Of a stretch of DNA of 46,313 nucleotides, positions 7,042 to 15,326 are shown one piece after another. The translations under genes were made by a program, and so were the position numbers. The first letter of the stretch is position 1. Every line of letters begins with the position of its first letter. The notes under the pieces were generated by a model, which made no database searches, was not told where the DNA came from, and saw only the letters and a program-made list of their open reading frames with translations. Source of the DNA: an uncultured Actinomycetes bacterium (GTDB lineage: Bacteria; Actinomycetota; Thermoleophilia; Miltoncostaeales; Miltoncostaeaceae); NCBI GenBank assembly GCA_903896045.1, contig CAITWD010000013.1:1-46313 (forward strand), written 5' to 3'.

Positions 7042-8337
7042 ATGATCGCGGTCCGCATTATCGCGGCGCTGTGCTTGGTGTTACTGAATGGGTTTTTTGT
7101 TGCCGCGGAGTTTTCACTTGCCCGTGCGCGACTGACGCGCCTTGATCAGATGGTCCATGACGAGGTTGCATCGGCGAGTTTGGCGACCGAGCAGGTGCGT
7201 CATATCGATCGCTACCTGGCTGCATGTCAACTCGGTGTCACCCTGGCAAGCCTTGGTTTGGGGTGGCTTGGTGCACCCGCGTTCACCGCGCTCTTGGGGC
7301 CGCTGTTCTCAGGCGTCGGCTTGGGGGCCGAGTCCTCGGCAGTGATTGCGGGGATCATCGCCTTTTTCATCATCACCGTCTTGCACGTCGTGGTGGGCGA
7401 GCTCGCGCCGAAAAACCTTGCCATTCAGCGCGCAGAGATCACCGCGCTGCGGGCAGCGCGGCCGCTTGAGGCATTTCAATTTGTGCTCGGCCCCCTGATC
7501 TCGGTCCTCAACAACGCGGCCAATCGTTTGATTGGTTGGTTTGGCATCGAACCTGCGACCGCGCACGAGCTTGCATCGACCCCAGAGGATTTACAGCGCC
7601 TGATTGCGCAAAGCGAGGAGGGAGGCACCATCGAGCCGGAGGAGGCCGATATGCTCGAGGGGGTGTTCTCGCTTGGCGAGCGTGTTGCCAGCGATGTGAT
7701 GACCCCACGACCTGAGGTCCGAGATCTGGCCGCCGACCAACCCATCTCAGATGCCCTTACCGATGCGCTTGCGAGCCGACATTCGCGTTTTCCCGTCCGC
7801 GGGGCGGACGGGATCATTGGGGTCGTGCATCTTTCGGACCTCGCGCGTGCACTCATCGAGGACGACGTGCCCAGTGATGTGCGTGCGGTGAGCCGTCCCG
7901 CGATCTTTGTCCCGGAGACGCAACTCCTCGATGATCTGTTGCGGCAATTGCAGCGGGAGCGCTCATCACTCGCGGTGGTACTTGATGAATACGGCGAGCT
8001 CGCGGGGATTGTGACCGTCGAGGACATCATTGAAGAGATCGTGGGCGAGATCGACGATGAACGCGACCGAACCCCGGCAATTGCTACGCAACTCGATGGT
8101 CGTCTTGTCGTGCGCGGGCATGTCTCACTTGAGGACCTCATCGACTATGGCGTTGAGGTCGCCGATGAGGATGTGACATCGGTGGGTGGTTTGGTCTTCG
8201 CGCGTCTTGGGCGCTTGCCGCGTACCGGTGACTCGGTCACCGTCGACGGATGGCAATTCACCGTGGAGGCAACTCGGGGGACGCGTGTGGTGCTGGTGGC
8301 CATCGACATGGCGCCGGAGCACGAGCCGACTGCATAA
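7042..8337 (+). CDS. CNNM/CorC (HlyC-like) membrane protein with CBS pair
   Basis: A 431-residue protein of the UPF0053/CNNM family. It has an N-terminal DUF21 membrane domain of about 180 residues with the signature VVGELAPKNLAIQRAE, then a CBS pair (about residues 215-335; VMTPRPEVRDL and VLDEYGELAGIVTVEDIIEEIVGEIDDE are typical), and a C-terminal CorC/HlyC domain (about 345-425). Family members are linked to Mg2+ or Co2+ efflux and magnesium homeostasis; older 'haemolysin' labels are misleading. The acidic loop after the CBS pair is characteristic. The next gene downstream is convergent. Confidence 0.92.
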   Translation: MIAVRIIAALCLVLLNGFFVAAEFSLARARLTRLDQMVHDEVASASLATEQVRHIDRYLAACQLGVTLASLGLGWLGAPAFTALLGPLFSGVGLGAESSAVIAGIIAFFIITVLHVVVGELAPKNLAIQRAEITALRAARPLEAFQFVLGPLISVLNNAANRLIGWFGIEPATAHELASTPEDLQRLIAQSEEGGTIEPEEADMLEGVFSLGERVASDVMTPRPEVRDLAADQPISDALTDALASRHSRFPVRGADGIIGVVHLSDLARALIEDDVPSDVRAVSRPAIFVPETQLLDDLLRQLQRERSSLAVVLDEYGELAGIVTVEDIIEEIVGEIDDERDRTPAIATQLDGRLVVRGHVSLEDLIDYGVEVADEDVTSVGGLVFARLGRLPRTGDSVTVDGWQFTVEATRGTRVVLVAIDMAPEHEPTA

Positions 8338-8491
8338 GTATCTGTGCGTGTCGGTGGCCGCAGGCGGTCAGGGCGTCGCATAGGTGATTTTTGGTGATCG
8401 ACTTCCGATCCGATGTCGCGTGTGGCGGTCTCTATCGATCCGAGCGTCGAGCGTCGCAGCGTGCCGGGGTGGCGGTGTGGCGCGGAGACAG

Positions 8492-9322
8492 CTAGGGCCT
8501 GTAGAGCCCGCGCAATCCCCCCCGCTGGGTGATGGTCTGCGCCCCGCAGCGTGCGCCGAGTGCGACCCCATCGATGAGCTCGTCCCCGCGGGCGAGCGCG
8601 ACCGTGAGCCCTGCGGCAAAGGCATCTCCGCATCCATAGCTATCGAGTTCCGGCCCCGGGCGTGGCGCCGCCCCCCATGCACCGGTTCTCATGCCCCCTT
8701 CAAAAATATCTCCGCCTGCGGCTCCGCGCGTGCGTATGAGTGCGCGGATCTGGTGGCCGAGCGTATCGTCGGGGATCTGTTCATCGGGATCACTCGCACT
8801 TGCAACCAGGACATCAATCTCGACGCCGGATGGCGCGATGAGTGGCCATCGGCGGGCAGTTGCGACAAGCACCCGAGCGGACCGGCATGCGGCAAGGCTC
8901 GCAGGGTCACGTCCGGTGAAATAGACGGCGTCCATGGTCGCCACATCCTCCCAGCCAAGCGCGTCACCGATCTCTGGCCCCATCGGCTCTCCTGTCAGCG
9001 CAATTGCTCGATCGCCGGTTGCATCAGTGACCGAGAGTGCACGAGTCAGGGGGGTGGCGCGCCGCGCCGCGCGGACCTCGATCCCGTGATCACGAAGGAT
9101 CTCGAGTGCCCGAGTGGAGACATCATCATTTCCGACCGCGGTGAAAAAGAGGGTCTCGGCGCCAAGTGCTGCGGCCTGAGCCGCGGCAACCGCACCACCC
9201 CCGGCCGGCTCATCGAATGGGTCGCGAAGGCTGGTGATCTGACCGGGCGCCGGGAAGATGCCGTGGGCATGGGTTGCCCACTCGACGTGCCCCACGATTG
9301 CGACCCTGGGGCGGCGGGTCAT
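8492..9322 (-). CDS. PfkB-family sugar/nucleoside kinase
   Basis: A 276-residue ribokinase-like kinase. The N-terminal signature region reads GGGAVAAAQAAALGAE, and the C-terminal signature DSYGCGDAFAAGL supplies the catalytic Asp and the anion hole (normally DTxGxGD). The middle substrate-recognition part is divergent, and the protein is slightly short for the family (about 300), so the sugar cannot be named. Its ATG overlaps the serS stop by 4 bases (9319-9322), so it is the second gene of a serS operon. That linkage gives no functional clue. Confidence 0.85.
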   Translation of the reverse strand: MTRRPRVAIVGHVEWATHAHGIFPAPGQITSLRDPFDEPAGGGAVAAAQAAALGAETLFFTAVGNDDVSTRALEILRDHGIEVRAARRATPLTRALSVTDATGDRAIALTGEPMGPEIGDALGWEDVATMDAVYFTGRDPASLAACRSARVLVATARRWPLIAPSGVEIDVLVASASDPDEQIPDDTLGHQIRALIRTRGAAGGDIFEGGMRTGAWGAAPRPGPELDSYGCGDAFAAGLTVALARGDELIDGVALGARCGAQTITQRGGLRGLYRP

Positions 9323-10581
9323 GCGAGGCTGATCAGTTCCGGTGCGCCGTAGCGGGTCAGCACCTCAGGAACCCGCACGGTGCCATCTTCTTGCTGGTGG
9401 GTTTCGAGAATTGCGATCAGTGTGCGTCCGATCGCGACGGCGGTGCCATTCAAGGTGTGGACGAATTGGGTGCCCTGATCGGTCCGGGTACGGCAGTTGA
9501 GCCGTCGTGCTTGATAGTCCGTGCAGTTTGAGCAGGAGGTCACCTCCCGAAAGCGCCCTTGACCAGGCATCCATGCCTCGCAGTCGTATTTGCGTGCCGC
9601 TGACGCGCCCAAGTCGCCGATTGCGATGTCCTGGACCCGGTAATGCAGGCCGAGCCCTTGGAGGATTTCCTCCTGGACGCCCAGAATCCGCAGGTGCTCT
9701 GCGGCAGAGTTTTCCGCATCGGTGAAGGTGAACATTTCGATCTTGTCAAACTGATGGACTCTGAAAATCCCTCGTGTGTCACGCCCTGCGGCCCCGGCTT
9801 CGCGGCGAAAACATGTCGAGATACCCGCGTAGCGCATCGGCAGGCTCTCCGACTCGAGAATGCGGTCATATCCGAGCCCGGCCAGCGGAACTTCGGAGGT
9901 GCCCACCAGATACAGATCATCGTCGGCAAGGGCATAGATCGATGCGCGATCGGTCGGGAAAAAGCCGGTGCCAAACATCGCCTCTTCGCGCACGAGCACC
10001 GGTGGCACGACCGGCGTGAAGCCTTGGGCCTCAAGCAGATCCACCGCGTATCCGACCAGCGCGATCTGCAGCCGCACAAGTGGGCCCATCAAATAGGCAA
10101 AGCGGGCGCCGGAGATCTTTGCCGCCTGCTCGGTGTCGATCCCTCCGATGAGCTCACCAATCTCAAGGTGATCGCGCGGTGGGAATGAAAAGCTCGGCAT
10201 CTGGCCAACGACACGCACCGTGACTGCATCATCCTCCCCTCCCTCGGGGGCCGCGGGTTCGGCGAGGTTGGGAAGTCCTAACAGGACGGTGTCCCGCTCC
10301 TGCTCTGCGACGCGAAGCGCATCCTCATCGGCGGCGAGGGCATCCCCGAGTGCGCGCGCAGCGGCCTGCTCGGCGTCTGCATCGCGCCCTTCGCGTTTTG
10401 CCACACCGATCTCCTTGGAGATGCGACCGCGTTCGGCACGCACCTCCTCAACCCGTGTGCGCAACTCTCGTGCCCGACGGTCGAGATCAAGGACACGATC
10501 GAGATCATCGACGCCACCACGGCGGGCCAGCTCATGGCGAACGCGATCGGTTTCGGCGCGAAGCAGACGAAGGTCAAGCAC
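9319..10581 (-). CDS. serS: seryl-tRNA synthetase
   Basis: A 420-residue class II aminoacyl-tRNA synthetase that charges tRNA-Ser and tRNA-Sec. The first 110 residues form the coiled-coil tRNA-binding arm (Arg/Glu/Ala-rich). The catalytic domain shows VGTSEVPLAGL, motif 2 (ISTCFRREAGAAGRDTRGIFRVHQFDKIEMF), the EVTSCSNCTDYQARRLN segment and motif 3 (LNGTAVAIGRTLIAILE). Length is normal. The start is GTG at 10581, only 6 bases after a TAGAAC box, so the mRNA is probably leaderless. Confidence 0.97.
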   Translation of the reverse strand: MLDLRLLRAETDRVRHELARRGGVDDLDRVLDLDRRARELRTRVEEVRAERGRISKEIGVAKREGRDADAEQAAARALGDALAADEDALRVAEQERDTVLLGLPNLAEPAAPEGGEDDAVTVRVVGQMPSFSFPPRDHLEIGELIGGIDTEQAAKISGARFAYLMGPLVRLQIALVGYAVDLLEAQGFTPVVPPVLVREEAMFGTGFFPTDRASIYALADDDLYLVGTSEVPLAGLGYDRILESESLPMRYAGISTCFRREAGAAGRDTRGIFRVHQFDKIEMFTFTDAENSAAEHLRILGVQEEILQGLGLHYRVQDIAIGDLGASAARKYDCEAWMPGQGRFREVTSCSNCTDYQARRLNCRTRTDQGTQFVHTLNGTAVAIGRTLIAILETHQQEDGTVRVPEVLTRYGAPELISLA

Positions 10582-10587
10582 GGTGAT

Positions 10588-10593
10588 GTTCTA
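10588..10593 (-). promoter_or_regulatory. putative -10 box (TAGAAC) of serS, leaderless spacing
   Basis: On the minus strand TAGAAC is followed by 6 bases and the serS GTG. This spacing puts the expected first transcribed base at the start codon. Confidence 0.5.
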
Positions 10594-10594
10594 C

Positions 10595-10939
10595 CTATGG
10601 TTGCGGGCGGAGCCCAGACTGTAATGCACGGCGAACCTCTGTGAGGTTCCGTCCGATGGCAAATGTCCGATGCAACCCTGCAATCTCCATCATGCGGCGC
10701 AAGGTGGTACTCGGGCAGATCACCCCAACCACCTCTTCGTGCGCGTGTGTCTGATGCGCCAAACACACCAGCGCATCGAGCCCGGAGGAGTCCAAGAATG
10801 TGACTCCAGAGAGATCGACGATGACCGGGCCCGTGGCGTGCCCCATCTTCTGGAGCTCCCGACGAAATCCCCGCACGGTATAGACATCGAACTCACCCTC
10901 GAGTGCGAGCGTCTGTGCTTCCGAATCTTCGGTCATCAT
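10595..10939 (-). CDS. STAS-domain protein (anti-sigma factor antagonist type)
   Basis: A 114-residue single STAS domain. The phosphorylation loop DLSGVTFLDSSGLDALV is intact, with the Ser-Ser pair that is the usual target of an anti-sigma kinase (SpoIIAA/RsbV model), and the fold ends with the helix LTEVRRALQ. In that model the unphosphorylated form releases a sigma factor from its anti-sigma factor. No kinase or sigma gene is adjacent. Two consecutive ATG codons allow a start at 10939 or 10936. The region upstream contains two short inverted repeats (10960-10972 and 11007-11022). Confidence 0.88.
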   Translation of the reverse strand: MMTEDSEAQTLALEGEFDVYTVRGFRRELQKMGHATGPVIVDLSGVTFLDSSGLDALVCLAHQTHAHEEVVGVICPSTTLRRMMEIAGLHRTFAIGRNLTEVRRALQSGLRPQP

Positions 10940-10959
10940 CACATTGAGGGACACACATA

Positions 10960-11022
10960 TGAACATAGTTCACATCGCGTGAAAACCCTCGCTCTGCACG
11001 CAACCGGTGACACGAATGTCAC
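10960..11022. promoter_or_regulatory. two inverted repeats upstream of the STAS gene
   Basis: TGAAC-ATA-GTTCA at 10960-10972 lies 21-33 bases before the STAS start, and GTGACA-CGAA-TGTCAC at 11007-11022 lies further upstream. Each is perfect but short; either could be an operator. Confidence 0.3.
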
Positions 11023-11037
11023 ATCTCGAGGTATCCA

Positions 11038-11065
11038 CGCCCTGCGGTCATCGGACCGCAGGGCG
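11038..11065 (-). terminator. hairpin terminator after cupredoxin 2
   Basis: A 12-bp perfect stem (CGCCCTGCGGTC and its complement) with the loop ATCG begins 9 bases after the cupredoxin stop codon on the minus strand. No T-tract. Confidence 0.75.
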
Positions 11066-11073
11066 GACACGAA

Positions 11074-11568
11074 CTAGCTGACGGTGAGTGTGCCCTGCAT
11101 GCCGGCTGCACGGTGACCCGGCACTGCGCAGTAGTACTGATAGGTACCGGCCTTCAATGTGGCGGTTGCGGTCGAGACGCCGCCCTTACTGACGATCTTT
11201 CCCTGCACTGCACCCGGCACGTCGATGGCGATGTTGTGCTGGATTGGTGACATGTTGGTCATCACGATGGTGACCTTGCCCGCAGGTGCCGACAACGAGG
11301 TCACCGCGAATGCCAAGTTGATCGGGTCGGTTTCGAGCTTCAGGGTGGTGCTGCAGACCGGCTTGCCGCATCCTGCCGCAGCTGCGCCGCCGGTGGATGC
11401 CGATGCACTCGGTGTGGAGATGGTCTGACCTTGCGCGTTGGTCTGCACCGCTGAGTTCTGGACTGTCGGTGCATTTGCCGAGGTGTTTGCGCTTCCGCAT
11501 CCGGACGCGGTGATCGCGATTGCACCAATTGCGATGGCGCATGCTGCTGCTTTTGTCAGAGTCCGCAC
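11074..11568 (-). CDS. cupredoxin (plastocyanin-like) lipoprotein 2
   Basis: A 164-residue exported blue-copper protein. The signal peptide ends in ITASGCGS, a lipobox. A Ser/Ala/Thr linker follows, containing a Cys pair (GCGKPVCSTTL) not found in the other cupredoxin here, then the copper domain. Ligands are His in PIQHNIAIDVPG and Cys, His, Met in YYCAVPGHRAAGMQGTL. The domain is strongly similar to the one at 3029-3538, so the two are paralogues. The GTG start at 11568 was chosen because AGGAG lies 9 bases upstream and the signal peptide begins there; a TAGGAT box lies near 11604-11609. Confidence 0.9.
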   Translation of the reverse strand: MRTLTKAAACAIAIGAIAITASGCGSANTSANAPTVQNSAVQTNAQGQTISTPSASASTGGAAAAGCGKPVCSTTLKLETDPINLAFAVTSLSAPAGKVTIVMTNMSPIQHNIAIDVPGAVQGKIVSKGGVSTATATLKAGTYQYYCAVPGHRAAGMQGTLTVS

Positions 11569-11696
11569 GTGATCTGTCTCCTCGACGTTGGCCAACAGCA
11601 CTAATCCTACGTCCGTACGCCGTAATGACAAGCCACACCTGTGGCGTGCGGGCCTGTCGGGTGATGTGTGTGTGGCAAATGACACCGACGATGCGA

Positions 11697-11702
11697 TACG
11701 TT
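11697..11702 (+). promoter_or_regulatory. putative -10 box (TACGTT), leaderless spacing
   Basis: TACGTT is followed by exactly 6 bases and the ATG of the carbonic-anhydrase-like gene, as at serS and exporter 2. No Shine-Dalgarno sequence is present. Confidence 0.45.
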
Positions 11703-11708
11703 CGTCGC

Positions 11709-12227
11709 ATGCCGATACGCCAATTTGATGGAATCGCTCCGCAAATCGATCCGGAGAGCTACCTCGATGCGACCGCGGTCGTGATCGGAAATGCAGTGAT
11801 TTTGGCCGGTGCATCTGTATGGCCATATGTCGTGATTCGCGCCGATACCGATCGGATTACCGTTGGCGCGTCGACAAATGTGCAGGATGGGGCAATTCTG
11901 CATTGTGATCGAGGCGTGCCCTGTCACATTGGCGCGCGGGTCACTATCGGCCATCGTGCAATCGTGCACGGGTGCACGATTGAGGATGAGGTGCTGATCG
12001 GGATGGGGGCGATCATTATGAATCACGCCCAGATCGGTCGTGGGAGCATCATTGGAGCGGGTGCGGTCATCACCGAGAACACCATCATCCCCGCAGGGTC
12101 GCTTGTGCGCGGCACGCCTGGCCGAATTGCCCGTGTGACCACCGATGACGAGCGCGCCGGAATCATTGCATCAGCACACCACTACCTCGAGATGGCACGA
12201 CGCCACGGTGTCGGGGCCGCGACCTAA
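11709..12227 (+). CDS. gamma-class carbonic anhydrase-like hexapeptide protein
   Basis: A 172-residue left-handed beta-helix protein of the gamma-CA/YrdA/PaaY family. Hexapeptide repeats run through the centre (for example VWPYVVIRADTDRITVG and TNVQDGAILHCDRG). Metal-binding histidines are visible in IGHRAIVHGCTI, and a typical segment IGMGAIIMNHAQIGRGSIIGAGAVI follows. Some family members hydrate CO2 with Zn or Fe; others have no detected activity, so the enzyme function is only likely. Its TAA interlocks with the stop of the convergent gene (CTAA, 12224-12227). Confidence 0.88.
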   Translation: MPIRQFDGIAPQIDPESYLDATAVVIGNAVILAGASVWPYVVIRADTDRITVGASTNVQDGAILHCDRGVPCHIGARVTIGHRAIVHGCTIEDEVLIGMGAIIMNHAQIGRGSIIGAGAVITENTIIPAGSLVRGTPGRIARVTTDDERAGIIASAHHYLEMARRHGVGAAT

Positions 12228-12832
12228 AGGTTCTCGGCGATCCCCTCGACCAAGAACTTGATGTGGCCTTGGAGCATGGCCGCCTGACCGATCTGGTTGA
12301 CCACGTCCGGGTTGGCGATTGCATCCGCACCGCCGCGGTCGAGCTCGCGTTGCTTGGCGGCGCGATCCATCGTGAAAATCGTGTGGGCCAAGCGACGTGC
12401 ATGCTCCTTCCACCACACAAGAGTGGCGGCACGGATGGGCGCCTGGGTGGGGCGTGCCTGATCAAAGGCCTCGAGAAATGCCTGAATGGCCTGGTCGACC
12501 CGTAAGCGACGCTCGATCACCCCGACAAAGGCCGTGTCCTCAGACAGGTCGCCAAACTGGGATTCGACCTCGAATGCAGTGGCATCCTCGAGTTGTTCGA
12601 AGACCTCCTCCAATGACGCCGCGGCACGATCCATGCGTGCGGGAAGCTCACGCGCAAACGCGTTGAGCTCCTCGGCCTGACCCGGTGCCGCATTGGCGGC
12701 GAGTGCTTCGGCCACGAAACGCAGGTGGGCGCGAATCGCCGGTTCGCCTGCGGGATCGAGGTCGCCTGTGTCGCGCGCCTGTGCCCCCAGCAGCTCACCG
12801 AGCCGGGTGTGGTGCTGTTGCATCCACACCAA
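12224..12832 (-). CDS. hypothetical helical protein, about 200 aa
   Basis: I do not recognise this family. The protein is acidic, Ala/Glu-rich and almost certainly all-helical, with no signal peptide or membrane segment. Conserved-looking parts are WMQQHHTRLGELLGAQ at the N-terminus and LVWWKEHARRLAHTIFTMDRAAKQRE in the second half. It lies about 45 bases downstream of the ETF-QO gene on the same strand, so co-transcription is likely and a role in that electron-transfer step is possible. The start is uncertain: TTG 12832, GTG 12829 and ATG 12823 are all in frame and none has a good ribosome site. Confidence 0.7.
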   Translation of the reverse strand: MVWMQQHHTRLGELLGAQARDTGDLDPAGEPAIRAHLRFVAEALAANAAPGQAEELNAFARELPARMDRAAASLEEVFEQLEDATAFEVESQFGDLSEDTAFVGVIERRLRVDQAIQAFLEAFDQARPTQAPIRAATLVWWKEHARRLAHTIFTMDRAAKQRELDRGGADAIANPDVVNQIGQAAMLQGHIKFLVEGIAENL

Positions 12833-12875
12833 CAGCCCGCGAGCCGTGGGATGAGGGGCGGTGGACAGGTGCGGC

Positions 12876-14567
12876 CTAGGTCAGCGTGTACTCAGGACCC
12901 GAACCGCCCTCAGGTGGCGTCAAACGTCCACCCTTTGCGGTGATGGCGCCACACTGCACGCAGTTGCTCGGGTTCATGTGCACGGTCACAGTGCCATTTG
13001 CTGCCGGGTCGTCCGGGATCTCATAGACCTTGGCTGGGCACATGTTCTCCCATGCAACCGCGAGTGCTCGTGGCACCTGGGTTTGAATGCGGATGTGGTT
13101 CGGCTGGTCATCGCGGGTCTTGTTTCCCGAGGCAAACACCGATGACAACTTGTCGAATGTCAACGTGCCGTCTGCGGTGATGGGCGTTCTGGATCCAATG
13201 AACACCGGCTCCTTCGCATCGGCGATCGGCTTGATCGTCTTGGGGAAGCGGCCCTGCGACGCCGTTGCCATTCCGTGCACCATTCCGCCGAATACAAAGC
13301 CGCGCTGGAAGGCAGGGCGAATGTTGCGGACCTTCCACAGGTTCTTCCAGACCTCGGAGTCCTTGATGCGCGCGTCATATCCCCACAGACCTGCAGGGGA
13401 TTGCGCATTTCCGGCCTTCAGGGCCTCGTAAATCGATTCTGCGGCGATCATTCCAGAGCGAATGGCGTACTGGACACCCTTGAGGGCTGCCAGATCGACG
13501 AATCCGGCGGAGTCACCGACAAAGACGGCGCCAGGGACATGCAGGCGGCTCGGCAGACCGTAGATCCCGGAGCCCGGAATGGTCTTTGCACCCCACGCCA
13601 GACGCTTGCCGTCACGCAGGATGTTCTTGATAAAGGGGTGGGTCTTGAACTCTTGCAGGATGTCGTGGACCGACAGTGTGGCGTCGGCGTAGTCAAGACC
13701 GACCACGAATCCGAGTGAGATCTTGTCGTCGCCCATTGGGTAGAGCCACGAGCCACCGTACTCACGATACTTCTTGCCCAACCGCAGCGGCCAGCCGGTG
13801 GTGTGGATCAGGGACGTCAAGGCGTTGGGAACTTCCCAGACCTCTTTGACGCCAAGTTCCCATGTTTGGATGGCGTTGTTGTTGAGCTCAAAGTGGCGCC
13901 GCACGACCCCGGTGAGATGCCCAGGAGTTCCTTCAGCAAACACGGTCGTTTGGGCGTGGACTTCCATCCCGGGCTCAAAGGTCCCGAGCTCCTCGCGCTC
14001 CTTGCCACGGCCCTTGTCCCCGGTGATCACACCTGCGACGCGGCCCTGATCGACAAGCACCTGTTGTGCATCGGTCTCGGGAAGCAAGTACACCCCGAGC
14101 TCTTCTGCCTTCTCGCTCATGAAGCGGGCGAGTTGCGAGATCGAGATCACCCAATTGTGGTGGTTCTTCAATTGCGGTGGTGGTGGAATCCGCAGCTTGC
14201 CGCTCTTGGTCAAGAAATAGACCGCCTCCTTGTCGACTTCCCAGTAGTGCGGGATATCGGCAGGGGCAACGTCTGAAAAGAGTTCTTTGAGGGAGGTTGG
14301 GTTGATGACCGCACCCGACAACAAATGTGACCCAGGCGCTTTGCCCTTGTCTGCCAGTGCGACCGGCACCTCGCCGAGGCGCTCTGCAGTGGCCGGATCC
14401 TCTGCCAACAGCTGTCCAAGTCGGTTCGCGGTGGCGAGGCCTGCGGGGCCGCCTCCAATGATGAGTACCCCAACTTCAATGCGCTCATCCTCGCTCGCTT
14501 GCGGGCGGGTGACGTAGTCGGAATTCTCGAATGGTGGTGGAAAGTCAGATGGGTGAATGCTGGCCAT
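12876..14567 (-). CDS. electron-transfer flavoprotein:quinone oxidoreductase (ETF-QO/FixC-like)
   Basis: A 563-residue flavo-iron-sulfur protein that passes electrons from ETF to the quinone pool at the membrane. The FAD site is at about residues 30-45 (GVLIIGGGPAGLATANRLG), with HLLSGAVINPTSLKELF, GLPSRLHVPGAVFVGDSAGFVDLAALKGVQYAIRSG and the other ETF-QO blocks in order. The C-terminal ferredoxin-like part has Cys510, Cys536 and Cys539, but the fourth expected cluster ligand (C-x2-C-x2-C pattern) is Ile542. The start at 14567 follows AAAGAG. A TAGACT box lies at 14641-14646, leaving a leader of about 65 bases. No etfAB genes are nearby. Confidence 0.93.
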   Translation of the reverse strand: MASIHPSDFPPPFENSDYVTRPQASEDERIEVGVLIIGGGPAGLATANRLGQLLAEDPATAERLGEVPVALADKGKAPGSHLLSGAVINPTSLKELFSDVAPADIPHYWEVDKEAVYFLTKSGKLRIPPPPQLKNHHNWVISISQLARFMSEKAEELGVYLLPETDAQQVLVDQGRVAGVITGDKGRGKEREELGTFEPGMEVHAQTTVFAEGTPGHLTGVVRRHFELNNNAIQTWELGVKEVWEVPNALTSLIHTTGWPLRLGKKYREYGGSWLYPMGDDKISLGFVVGLDYADATLSVHDILQEFKTHPFIKNILRDGKRLAWGAKTIPGSGIYGLPSRLHVPGAVFVGDSAGFVDLAALKGVQYAIRSGMIAAESIYEALKAGNAQSPAGLWGYDARIKDSEVWKNLWKVRNIRPAFQRGFVFGGMVHGMATASQGRFPKTIKPIADAKEPVFIGSRTPITADGTLTFDKLSSVFASGNKTRDDQPNHIRIQTQVPRALAVAWENMCPAKVYEIPDDPAANGTVTVHMNPSNCVQCGAITAKGGRLTPPEGGSGPEYTLT

Positions 14568-14640
14568 GAGCTCTTTTGTGGTCGGATGGCATGTCGGAGG
14601 CGTTGCTGCGGTGCACGGCACGGCATAGACGCGCGCGATG

Positions 14641-14646
14641 AGTCTA
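14641..14646 (-). promoter_or_regulatory. putative -10 box (TAGACT) of the ETF-QO gene
   Basis: On the minus strand TAGACT lies 73 bases before the start codon and is identical to the box before the CNNM gene. A good -35 was not seen. Confidence 0.35.
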
Positions 14647-14743
14647 CCGCGACGAGCGTCCGTCGTCGGGTGAGACCCCACCAATGGGCTGCTTGTCATG
14701 ATGGGTGCGACACGTACCGCATGGGCCTGATGAGGGGTGGAGG

Positions 14744-15205
14744 ATGTCGATCTGGCAGATGCGCGCGCTCAACGGTGAGGATTTTGACGACGCGCGCGCG
14801 GTGGCGGATGAGTGGTTTGGCCATCCGGTGGGCTTGACGATGCATCGTCTCTTTTTTGACCAGCTCGGCACAACGGGTCTGCGCCTGGCGCATGCGGATG
14901 CCCCTGAAGTGCTGGTCGGGGTGCTCTTGGGATTTGCCAGCCTGGCCGATCCGGCACTTGCCTACATTCATTTCGTCATGGTGGACCCCGCCGTGCGTGG
15001 CACCGGCGCCGCGAGCGCGTTGTACCGAGAGTTCGGTTCTCGGATGACCCATCGTGGTTGCACACGGGTGCGCAGCCTGGCGGGCCCCGCCCGCACCGGA
15101 TCAATCGCGTTTCATGAATCACTGGGTTTTGCGGGGACCTTTGCTGCCGAGTATCTCGGCCCCGACCAGGACCGGATCATCTTTGAGCGCCGCCTTCCGT
15201 TCTAA
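14744..15205 (+). CDS. GNAT-family N-acetyltransferase
   Basis: A 153-residue acetyl-CoA-dependent acyltransferase. The core strand beta-4 and the pyrophosphate loop appear as IHFVMVDPAVRGTGAASALYREF (motif A, R/Q-x-x-G-x-G/A), and the C-terminal segment SIAFHESLGFAG is the usual motif B. The substrate cannot be predicted. GAGGGG lies 6 bases before the ATG at 14744; longer in-frame extensions lack this. It is divergent from the ETF-QO gene. Confidence 0.85.
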   Translation: MSIWQMRALNGEDFDDARAVADEWFGHPVGLTMHRLFFDQLGTTGLRLAHADAPEVLVGVLLGFASLADPALAYIHFVMVDPAVRGTGAASALYREFGSRMTHRGCTRVRSLAGPARTGSIAFHESLGFAGTFAAEYLGPDQDRIIFERRLPF

Positions 15206-15326
15206 CGAGAAATTGGGGAATGCGGCGGGCGGCGGCACGTTGTCGCGCGGTGACATCATCCGCCGATCGATGCCGGCGTCGCGCTAGAACAGGGGTAGCG
15301 CAGATCCCCGACCAAGGCACGCGGAC

